From contig DASRSD010000121.1 of assembly GCA_035656635.1 (NCBI GenBank), positions 1 to 32,938 of the forward strand: a stretch of DNA of 32,938 bases. The letters are read 5' to 3'. The notes beneath the pieces are model-generated. The model was given only the letters and a program-made list of their open reading frames with translations. It did not search any database and was not told the origin of the DNA. The translations under genes and the position numbers were made by a program. Of the stretch, positions 8,578 through 14,859 are shown piece after piece (positions within the stretch are counted from its first letter, which is position 1; each line of letters starts with the position of its first letter). This DNA comes from Pirellulales bacterium (GTDB taxonomy: Bacteria > Planctomycetota > Planctomycetia > Pirellulales > JADZDJ01).

Positions 8578-9870
8578 TTAATTTGCCGCGGCGAAGTTGG
8601 CGGCAAACCTTTTTCCTTTTCGCTTGGCAAAGTGGGATTGACCGTTACGACCCCGCGAGCGCTGATTTGCTTTTGCAGGGCGGTTGCCACGAGACCGATG
8701 CCCGCCAAAACGCCGCTCGTTTGACGCCGGATTCGAGGGGGCATGGTACGGATGGTCGACTTCCACCGGCAGCGATCGCCGCACAAGCTTCTCGATCGCC
8801 CGTAACGCGCCGCGTTCGCTAAAGTCGCAGAAGGAAAGCGCGACGCCATCGGCCCCCGCTCGACCCGTACGACCGATGCGGTGCACATACGCCTCCGGCT
8901 CGATCGGCAAGTCGTAGTTGATCACGTGGCTGATGCCGTCGACGTCGATGCCGCGCGACGCCAAATCGGTGGCCACCAACACTCGCAGCGTGCCGCGGCG
9001 GAATTGCAGCAGGGCGCGCTCGCGCGCCGATTGCGATTTGTTGCCGTGGATGCAATCGGCCGCCACGCCCGCGTGGTTCAATTGTTGCGCCACCTTATCG
9101 GCGCCGTGCTTGGTGCGTGTGAAAATCAGCACGCGCTGGTAATTGCCCGCCACAAGCAATTTGTTGAGCAATGCGCGTTTATTCGGCCGATCGACGAACA
9201 GCACCCGCTGTTCGATGCGGTCGACCGTAGTGGCCGGCGGCGTAATGGTCACGCGCACCGGATCGCTGAGCAGGCTCCGCGCCAATCCTGCAATCGTCTC
9301 CGGCATTGTGGCCGAAAAGAACAGCGACTGTCGCTGCGGCGGCAACTTGGCGATGATTCTTTTCAAGTCGGGCAAAAAGCCCATATCCAGCATGCGGTCA
9401 GCTTCGTCGAGCACGAAGATTTGGAGCTGATCCAGCCGCACGTGCCCTTGTTGCAGCAAGTCCAGCAAACGGCCGGGCGTAGCAATGAGCACATGCACGC
9501 CGTGCGCCAGGGCCCGCACCTGCGGCTGCTGGCCAACGCCGCCGAACACGACGGTGTGGCGGAAGCGTAAATGCCGGCCATACGTGGCAAAGCTTTGTCC
9601 AATTTGCGAGGCCAGTTCGCGCGTCGGCGACAGTACCAGCACCCGCGGCGCCCGCGGTTGAGCGGGTCGCCGAACGGCATCAACCTGGTGCAAGATCGGC
9701 AATGCAAAGGCCGCTGTCTTGCCCGTGCCGGTTTGGGCACAGCCGAGTAAATCTCGCCCGGCAATGATCTGCGGAATCGACTGCAGCTGGATGGGAGTAG
9801 GAGTTTGATAACCTTCGGAAACAACCGCCCGCACAATGGGCTCAGCGAGCCCCAATTCACAAAAACTCAA
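8578..9870 (-). CDS. DEAD-box ATP-dependent RNA helicase (RhlE-like)
   Basis: The 430-residue protein shows the full set of DEAD-box motifs: Q motif near 21-30, motif I AQTGTGKT (45-52), PTRELA (82-87), TPGR (131-134), DEAD (155-158), SAT (186-188) and HRIGRTGR in the second RecA domain. A basic Arg/Lys/Gly/Asn-rich tail follows the core and probably binds RNA. Such helicases unwind short RNA duplexes in ribosome assembly, mRNA decay or cold adaptation. The start codon is TTG at 9870: the frame gives the family-typical MSFCELGL, an AAAGGA SD is well placed, and an in-frame TAA lies just upstream. An RRM protein and several small genes lie upstream on the same strand. Confidence 0.93.
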   Translation of the reverse strand: MSFCELGLAEPIVRAVVSEGYQTPTPIQLQSIPQIIAGRDLLGCAQTGTGKTAAFALPILHQVDAVRRPAQPRAPRVLVLSPTRELASQIGQSFATYGRHLRFRHTVVFGGVGQQPQVRALAHGVHVLIATPGRLLDLLQQGHVRLDQLQIFVLDEADRMLDMGFLPDLKRIIAKLPPQRQSLFFSATMPETIAGLARSLLSDPVRVTITPPATTVDRIEQRVLFVDRPNKRALLNKLLVAGNYQRVLIFTRTKHGADKVAQQLNHAGVAADCIHGNKSQSARERALLQFRRGTLRVLVATDLASRGIDVDGISHVINYDLPIEPEAYVHRIGRTGRAGADGVALSFCDFSERGALRAIEKLVRRSLPVEVDHPYHAPSNPASNERRFGGHRSRGNRPAKANQRSRGRNGQSHFAKRKGKRFAANFAAAN

Positions 9871-10027
9871 TGGATGGGTCCTTTACAGAATTCTCAGGAC
9901 CGAATGGGCGAAGCGCGGGTTGCGCTGCAATTTTAGAAAGGCCATTGGACCTGGCAAGAATCCAATTGGCCTAAATGCCCAGAGGATCAAGTAGTTACAG
10001 TATATCACATTCAAGGGAAAAAGCTAT

Positions 10028-10178
10028 GGGGCGTGGGTAGTGATGCATTTTGCAGTGAACTGCATCGGGTGGCCGGGGTCGAGTGCCACCGAGCCCCCGG
10101 AATGCTGCCCGCTGGGGGCTCCCTTCGGTCGACCCCAGCCACCCTGCGGAAGCAAAGTGCATCACGACCGGGGCGTGG
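10028..10178. repeat. MITE-like nested palindromic element
   Basis: Three nested inverted repeats share one centre: gtgatgcattttgc (10040-10053) with gcaaagtgcatcac (10152-10165), gggtggccggggtcga (10067-10082) with tcgaccccagccaccc (10129-10144), and gagccccc with gggggctc inside. The 9-bp direct repeat ggggcgtgg occurs outside both ends (10028-10036 and 10170-10178), which could be a target-site duplication. There is no coding capacity. A non-autonomous mobile element or a REP-like structured repeat are both possible. Confidence 0.55.
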
Positions 10179-10202
10179 TCGTCTCCTAATTTGGCCACTC
10201 AT

Positions 10203-10277
10203 CGATGTAGCGACGGCCGTCCTTAGCCGTTTTTGTTCAAGAAACAGCAGGCGTCGGGGGACAGACGCCACTACATT
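10203..10277. repeat. Dispersed palindromic repeat, copy 1
   Basis: The segment begins with cgatgtagcgacggcc and ends with an imperfect inverted copy (gacagacgccactacat); a ggcgtc/gacgcc hairpin sits near its right end. The left end, with its upstream gtggtcg...tttggc context, recurs at 21529-21572. It directly abuts the element at 10028-10178. Confidence 0.5.
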
Positions 10278-10366
10278 TTTCAAATTAGACGACTACACAC
10301 CGGAGTACTTGTGTCACAACCGTCGTCTTTATTCAAAGGTGTGCAAGCATGGTGTGAGCATCGGCT

Positions 10367-10579
10367 CTAAGTGTGCCACTCGTAGTCACCTTCGTGGCCA
10401 GCCGCCAAACCGAACGCAAGGCGATCCGCAATTTTGCGAACAATATCCTTCGGCACGCAGTTCTTCGGACTGCACTGATAGCGTCGCGTTTCCAATGCCG
10501 GCGTCTCCGGCTTGGTGATGCCTCGAAAACGGACTCTTCCAACTTCCACACCGTTTCGAATCACTTCAACTTGATGCAT
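10367..10579 (-). CDS. Small hypothetical protein (70 aa)
   Basis: The gene encodes 70 residues beginning MHQVEVIRNGVEVGRVRFRG, with a beta-hairpin-like N terminus and two cysteines in RRYQCSPKNCVPKD. The ATG at 10579 follows a GGAGAAA SD with about 9 nt spacing. No family is recognised and no signal peptide is present. It is the last of four small minus-strand genes between 10367 and 11529, though the 113-base gap before it may hold its own promoter. Confidence 0.6.
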   Translation of the reverse strand: MHQVEVIRNGVEVGRVRFRGITKPETPALETRRYQCSPKNCVPKDIVRKIADRLAFGLAAGHEGDYEWHT

Positions 10580-10692
10580 GGCAAGTTTCTCCGATGAGTG
10601 GAGCGACCGACTAAATGATTCGAGATCCTTTAGCCACGTCGCAAACAGTGGTCACCGCCTAACCTGGCGTTAGACAGGCTTAAAGTACCACC

Positions 10693-10920
10693 TTATTTGA
10701 TAATGCTTAATCTCGTGTAATTCGCGCGGACGTATTCGTCAGCATCCTCCAGAGATTCAAAGATCGCCGCTTCCATGATATTGGCTGACCAAACCGTGCC
10801 GGTCCACACTTGGTACGGCTCATTCAGCCGCCGAGGGGGACGTGTGCTGATCACGCCGGGTTCCGTGTGATCGGAACTAATGACGAATTGTTCTCCCTGC
10901 TTGCGCGTTAAAATACCCAT
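10693..10920 (-). CDS. Small hypothetical protein (75 aa)
   Basis: I take the ATG at 10920, giving a 75-residue protein (MGILTRKQGEQFVISSDHTE...) with a probable helical C terminus containing SLEDADEYVRANY. A longer frame to 11067 exists, but its extra part overlaps the preceding gene in another frame. The start follows the upstream small gene by 23 bases, so the two look like an operon. The visible SD is weak. No known domain is recognised. Confidence 0.55.
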   Translation of the reverse strand: MGILTRKQGEQFVISSDHTEPGVISTRPPRRLNEPYQVWTGTVWSANIMEAAIFESLEDADEYVRANYTRLSIIK

Positions 10921-10943
10921 GGTTCGCTCAGCATTCTTCCTTG

Positions 10944-11249
10944 CTACGATTCGAGCGTAATTGGCGAGCGCACTTCGTACCTGGTCTTTCCATTCACTTT
11001 TTGTGATAGCTCCTTCACCAGGCAATCTCTGCGACATTGGGCAATGGTCAATCCATACGGGATCCAAGCTCCCGCGGCAAATTCAAAGGTATTCCGATCC
11101 GCGTCTTCCATCAGCACGAATGCTTTTCCATATTGGGTGGGCGGCTTCGGCTGAATTGGCAATGCTACCTCGCGTCGCACCTCATCGCGTTTACGGACCG
11201 TCGCCGATCTATTTGGCTTCCGCTGGAACCGATTGTTCGGACGCTTCAC
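10944..11249 (-). CDS. Small basic hypothetical protein (101 aa)
   Basis: The 101-residue protein has a very basic N-terminal 30 residues (KRPNNRFQRKPNRSATVRKRDEVRRE), followed by a mixed domain with AFVLMEDADRNTFEFAAGAWIPYG. The start is a GTG at 11249 preceded by an AGAGGT SD. The basic arm could bind nucleic acid, which is inference only. It is followed after 23 bases by another small gene on the same strand, and precedes the DEAD-box helicase in the same direction. No family is recognised. Confidence 0.5.
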   Translation of the reverse strand: MKRPNNRFQRKPNRSATVRKRDEVRREVALPIQPKPPTQYGKAFVLMEDADRNTFEFAAGAWIPYGLTIAQCRRDCLVKELSQKVNGKTRYEVRSPITLES

Positions 11250-11274
11250 TTAAACCTCTTTTCACTAGGTGGCA

Positions 11275-11529
11275 TCAACCTCGGATCGATAACGGCTTTT
11301 CATTCTGCGCATCTGCGCACATCCGCCAGAACTGCTCGTACGAACCGGCCTTGCGGAGGATTGTTATCAGAAAGTCTCGCGTCCCTTCGGCGGTCCGCTG
11401 CCCATGCTGAACGGAAATCGTCCGCTCGTTGGCGGTCACTTGCAAATCGTCAAAGACAGCTTCTCGTCCAAACTTTTCGACGAGGGCCGTTTTCACCGCA
11501 ACGGCAGCGTAATCAATGTCGCGCAACAT
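11275..11529 (-). CDS. Small hypothetical protein (84 aa)
   Basis: The ATG at 11529 is preceded by a strong AAAGGAG SD, so I prefer this 84-residue form (MLRDIDYAAVAVKTALVEKF...) to the longer frame reaching 11595. The sequence looks like a compact alpha/beta protein without signal peptide or membrane segment. It lies 90 bases downstream of the RRM gene and 25 bases upstream of the next small gene, consistent with one transcription unit. No domain is recognised. Confidence 0.65.
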   Translation of the reverse strand: MLRDIDYAAVAVKTALVEKFGREAVFDDLQVTANERTISVQHGQRTAEGTRDFLITILRKAGSYEQFWRMCADAQNEKPLSIRG

Positions 11530-11619
11530 TGGCGACTCCTTTGCAAATTGCCAAGCCAAACACACCCTCGGTCGGCGTTTGGCATCCTTGACCAACCCAA
11601 GCCAGGCAGCGGCCGATAG

Positions 11620-11937
11620 TTAACGTCGAAAGCCGCCGCTGCGCCCGCCGCCGCCGCGATTTCCACCATATCCGCCGCCGGGTCGCGCTTCGCGCGGCTT
11701 GGCCTCATTGACTTTCAATGCCCGGCCTCCTTGCTCCGTATCGTTCAACGCGCGAATTGCCTCTTGGGCGGCGTTGTCGTCGGCCATTTCCACAAATCCA
11801 AAGCCCTTGCTTCGGCCGGTATCGCGATCTTGAATGACCTCGGCGCTTTTCACTTCGCCAAATGACGCAAACATCGCTTCTAAACTCGCATTGTCGACGT
11901 CGAAGCTCAAATTACCCACATAAAGTTTCTTACCCAC
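11620..11937 (-). CDS. Glycine-rich RRM RNA-binding protein
   Basis: The 105-residue protein is a single RNA-recognition motif with RNP2 LYVGNL (residues 5-10) and RNP1 KGFGFVEM (44-51), followed by a Gly/Arg-rich tail (about 87-105). Such bacterial RRM proteins bind single-stranded RNA and are often cold-induced. I chose the GTG at 11937, giving MGKKLYVGNL, because a TAGGAG SD sits 7-8 nt upstream and the family normally starts this way; a frame opening at 11970 would add an unusual 11-residue extension. Its position upstream of small genes and a DEAD-box helicase on the same strand suggests a shared role in RNA remodelling. Confidence 0.9.
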   Translation of the reverse strand: MGKKLYVGNLSFDVDNASLEAMFASFGEVKSAEVIQDRDTGRSKGFGFVEMADDNAAQEAIRALNDTEQGGRALKVNEAKPREARPGGGYGGNRGGGGRSGGFRR

Positions 11938-12035
11938 GATAAAACTCCTACTACGGAGGGTTGCGGCCAATTATTCTTTCCAGGCCGCTCGAAAGGGACC
12001 AGCATGTTGGTCCGCCAGGTGGGAATGCGAGAGAG

Positions 12036-12074
12036 GCGGCAGCAGAGGGTTCCTGGGTGGAACCAATAAGCCGC
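12036..12074. repeat. Hairpin in the leader region of the RRM gene
   Basis: A perfect GGTTCC-tgggt-GGAACC hairpin (12048-12064) lies inside a second pair gcggc/gccgc (12036-12040 and 12070-12074), about 100 bases upstream of the RRM start. It may be a 5'-UTR structure. There is no T-tract typical of a terminator. Confidence 0.3.
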
Positions 12075-12226
12075 TGATTCATGTCGTCAGACCGACCACA
12101 TATAAGTATAGCTTGTTCGCCGGAGAAAAACAGCTCAATTCCTGGCTATTTTACTCCCGGGATCTCGTTCAACGCGCGCCGAAGACGAAGATTGCAGCCT
12201 AAATTGACCCATTCGGGTAATCATTT

Positions 12227-13840
12227 TCAGAGCGTGTTATATGCTCGTAATCTACCGGCGGTCAGCTCCCGTGTGAACTTGTAAAAGTGCCAATGCGTCA
12301 CACAACGATTCATGAACTGCGCGAAACCAATAATTCCTGGGCGATGCTTCAGGTTGCGGACGAAAAAATACTTCAGGTAAACGCCCCCCACCGAGATCAA
12401 TGAGCCGTCCCGCAACAGCGCCCAAAACAATGACCAAAGCAGCGTGATTCCGAACCATAAGGTGGGTAGCTTTTTACCTTCGCCAGCCTTTCGGCAAATT
12501 TCGGCTCGCCGCTGAAGAAACTCCTGGGACTCGCAGACTTTGAAGTAGCGATCGAAGAACGCCGCGGGGGTATATAGCCGCTCGACCAATTTCCAGTAGC
12601 CGCTTCGCAATTCGTCTCGACTCATCAATTTTGGAACGATGTTGCAGCTGGGATCTTCCTCAACTAAACGCCCTTCTCGCTGCAGCCGCTGGTACAGGGG
12701 TGTTTTGGGAATGGCCTGGAGCATGCCAACCATGGCCAACGTAATTCCGTTTTCTTGGATGAAGCGGTACTGATCATCAAAAATGTTCAAATCGTCGCTG
12801 TCGAAGCCAACAATGAATCCAGCGTTGATATCGAGCCCCGCTTTTTGAATTCGACCAAGCTTGGCTGACTGCGAGTCACCGCGCAGGTTTTGAAACTTTT
12901 TCGTCTCCTTTAACGACTCCATGCGCGGGGTCTCGATCCCGATGAACACGCTGCGGATGTTGGCTCGATACATTAAATCGAGCAGCTCCGCATCATCGGC
13001 CAGATCAATGCTCGCTTCGGTCGTCAGGCGGATTGGGTAACCGTGTTGCTCCATCCAAGGAATGAGCAAATGCAACAGCGCTTTGGCCTTTCGCTTGTCG
13101 CCAATGAAGTTGTCGTCCACGATGAACGCGGAATGGAATCCTGCGTGGCGCATGTCATCGAGTTCCGCCACCAGCTGAGCGGGATCCTTGACCCTTGGTC
13201 GCCGACCGAAAATGACAATAATGTCGCAAAACTCGCATTGAAAGGGACAGCCGCGCGAATATTGCAGCGCGCCCGATGCATAGCGATCGACTTTGAGCAG
13301 GTCGAAGCGCGGCGCCGGCACCGTGGTCATGTCGGTCGGCGTGGATTGCTCGTAGCGCGGGAGCGTGGTCTTACCCCGTGCGAAATCATCTAAAAATTGC
13401 GGCCACGTGGTTTCCGCTTCGCCGATGAATTTCGTATCGCACAAACCATCGAAAAACTCTTCCTGGACGGATACGAACGGTCCTCCCACGACGGTGAATA
13501 TGTTCAATTCTTGGAGCCGGATAAGAATTTCACGGGTGCGATTTTTCTGAACATTCATCCCGGTCACGCCCACGATGTCGTAGCCCCGCATGGATTCCCA
13601 ATCGATCTCCTCCACGTTTTCGTCGAGAAGATACACATTGTGTTCTCCGCAGAGTCCAGCGACCGCGCTCAGCGAGCCGGAGATCATCGTGCTGCGCTTG
13701 TTGCCCGGATAAAGCGGGAGCGCGAATTCGAATCCCCAATAGGACGGCTCAAAGCGCGGGTTGATCAGGCAGATGGATAGTTTTTTCAGTCGCTGATCGG
13801 AGCTAGCATTGGTTGCAGCTACCTCGATAAGTGCTTCCAT
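12227..13840 (-). CDS. B12-binding radical SAM protein (HpnP-like, DUF4070 type)
   Basis: The protein has 537 residues from the ATG at 13840, which has an AGGA-type SD; a GTG at 13882 would add 14 residues. The N-terminal half resembles a cobalamin-binding domain. The radical SAM cluster motif is CPFQCEFC, with Cys198, Cys202 and Cys205. The opening LINPRFEPSYWGFEFALPL resembles HpnP, the hopanoid 2-methylase, and the C-terminal part looks like DUF4070. Such enzymes usually methylate or rearrange unactivated carbons with SAM and methylcobalamin. Planctomycetes are known hopanoid makers, but no hopanoid gene is in this window, so the substrate is unproven. It stands alone, with a 289-base gap to the RRM gene downstream. 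Confidence 0.85.
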   Translation of the reverse strand: MEALIEVAATNASSDQRLKKLSICLINPRFEPSYWGFEFALPLYPGNKRSTMISGSLSAVAGLCGEHNVYLLDENVEEIDWESMRGYDIVGVTGMNVQKNRTREILIRLQELNIFTVVGGPFVSVQEEFFDGLCDTKFIGEAETTWPQFLDDFARGKTTLPRYEQSTPTDMTTVPAPRFDLLKVDRYASGALQYSRGCPFQCEFCDIIVIFGRRPRVKDPAQLVAELDDMRHAGFHSAFIVDDNFIGDKRKAKALLHLLIPWMEQHGYPIRLTTEASIDLADDAELLDLMYRANIRSVFIGIETPRMESLKETKKFQNLRGDSQSAKLGRIQKAGLDINAGFIVGFDSDDLNIFDDQYRFIQENGITLAMVGMLQAIPKTPLYQRLQREGRLVEEDPSCNIVPKLMSRDELRSGYWKLVERLYTPAAFFDRYFKVCESQEFLQRRAEICRKAGEGKKLPTLWFGITLLWSLFWALLRDGSLISVGGVYLKYFFVRNLKHRPGIIGFAQFMNRCVTHWHFYKFTRELTAGRLRAYNTL

Positions 13841-13913
13841 TCGAACAATTCCTAAGCTGATTGCGATTATCCCTGCAGTCACGCTAGGGCATTGGATCGA
13901 ATCGGCGGAAAAT

Positions 13914-14009
13914 ATGATAGTGGAATATGGGCTATTTATTACGTTGATCGGGATAGCATTGGTATTGAGCTTAAGCCAAATCGCTTGGCGGGAACAATTT
14001 GATAGCTAG
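13914..14009 (+). CDS. Possible 31-aa membrane peptide
   Basis: A short frame encodes 31 residues with one hydrophobic helix (GLFITLIGIALVLSLS) and charged ends. It has a GCGGA SD-like element 5-6 nt before the ATG. It could be a small membrane protein or a chance frame in the promoter region; there is no further support. Confidence 0.25.
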   Translation: MIVEYGLFITLIGIALVLSLSQIAWREQFDS

Positions 14010-14293
14010 CGCCGCCAATTCTCAAGCTGTCGTAATTCAAGCTGTCATCGTTCTAGCTGATTCAGCTCGATGTCAGCTGGCAGTCTGTTGCCGAGTAAAA
14101 TGTTGCCGCGGCCTGCTCGAATGGCGCTGTCGGCAAATCGATTTTGCTCCGCTCGGTTGTGGCCCGCGCGAGATCATCACCACAAAATAAGCGTCTGGCA
14201 GATGCAACAGGGTGAACGATTGCGTCACGCAGCCAGCGATCTTGTGTGCGGAAAAGCTAGGCTGATTTTACGGTTTATTCGGCAAGTCCACTT

Positions 14294-14305
14294 GACCGGC
14301 CGGTC
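14294..14305. promoter_or_regulatory. Candidate operator of the metal-efflux operon
   Basis: The perfect 12-bp palindrome GACCGGCCGGTC lies 40 bases upstream of the first gene of the efflux operon and overlaps a TTGACC -35-like hexamer. A repressor or metal-sensing regulator could bind here; no regulator gene is nearby. Confidence 0.35.
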
Positions 14306-14344
14306 GATGATCACAAGGATAAGGAGTGTTGATTTAAGCAAGCT

Positions 14345-14725
14345 ATGCAAGCAATTCTCGCTCACCTCCTGGCTGCTACAGTACTCATCCAATCATCGTT
14401 TGGATGTTGCCGGCTCGAATTCTCCGGGAAAGACAGGACGGCGAAAGTTGCTTGCTGTGCTGATTGCTGCCAGCGGGCCCCACAAAATCACAAATCCGAT
14501 GCGCCATTAGGCAGCAAAGCCAACTGCAAGGGCGTTTGCACCTATGTGTCCACTGGAAAACCGCAAGTGGAGGCACCACACGCTTCGTTCAGCTTAGCTT
14601 TGGCCGCGACAAATTCTTCGGAGCCGAGTTTAGCAAACTTTGTTCCACTGTGGCGGGCACTTGATGGACCGAAGGAATCGCCCCCCGCACGGTTGCATGT
14701 TCTCAATCAAATCTGGCTGATTTGA
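14345..14725 (+). CDS. Cysteine-rich secreted protein, first gene of the efflux operon
   Basis: The 126-residue protein starts with a probable signal peptide (MQAILAHLLAATVLIQSSFG) and then carries clustered cysteines: CC after the signal, CCADCC near residue 37, and further single cysteines in NCKGVC. The clusters suggest periplasmic metal binding, in line with the RND efflux genes that follow. The second half is less conserved in character and ends in NQIWLI. The SD is poor (an aaggag lies about 20 nt upstream), so the exact start is uncertain. An overlapping frame at 14070-14510 has poor composition and was rejected. No named family is recognised. Confidence 0.55.
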   Translation: MQAILAHLLAATVLIQSSFGCCRLEFSGKDRTAKVACCADCCQRAPQNHKSDAPLGSKANCKGVCTYVSTGKPQVEAPHASFSLALAATNSSEPSLANFVPLWRALDGPKESPPARLHVLNQIWLI

Positions 14726-14726
14726 T
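14706..14726 (+). terminator. Hairpin with T-rich tail after the Cys-rich gene
   Basis: The perfect inverted repeat ATCAAATC-tggct-GATTTGAT overlaps the stop codon of the Cys-rich gene and is followed by ttttcttctt. It could act as a weak intrinsic terminator that lowers read-through into the efflux genes. It is AT-rich, so stability is modest. Confidence 0.35.
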
Positions 14727-14859
14727 TTTCTTCTTATACGCCATCCACTTTGGGATGGGTTAGCTCGGCACTCTGCTGAGTGTGTCTGCGTCGTCCGGCA
14801 GTAGCAATAGGTCTTTTTTTACCGCTTCGTTGCGTTTTGAAGCCCTGGGAGCATTCGGC

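Larger units (their letters stand above)
9871..10366. other. Repeat-rich intergenic region
   Basis: About 500 bases between the helicase start and the next small gene contain no supported coding frame. The central part is made of palindromic repeats (10028-10178 and 10203-10277, listed separately), and the flanks should contain the helicase promoter. Confidence 0.5.
13841..14344. other. Intergenic region upstream of the metal-efflux operon
   Basis: This gap holds the promoters for the radical SAM gene (minus) and the efflux operon (plus). It contains a possible 31-codon membrane peptide (13914-14009), two direct copies of caagctgtc (14023-14031 and 14038-14046) followed by more agctg words, and a perfect GACCGGCCGGTC palindrome at 14294-14305. 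I see no other supported gene. Confidence 0.45.

Noticed and set aside
8881-9570. 229-codon plus-strand frame inside the helicase gene
   Set aside because: It lies entirely antisense to well-conserved DEAD-box motifs and is His/Gln/Arg-rich without any domain.
14070-14510. 146-codon frame overlapping the Cys-rich gene
   Set aside because: It has no signal peptide or recognisable pattern; the alternative frame at 14345 has a signal peptide and Cys clusters fitting the operon.
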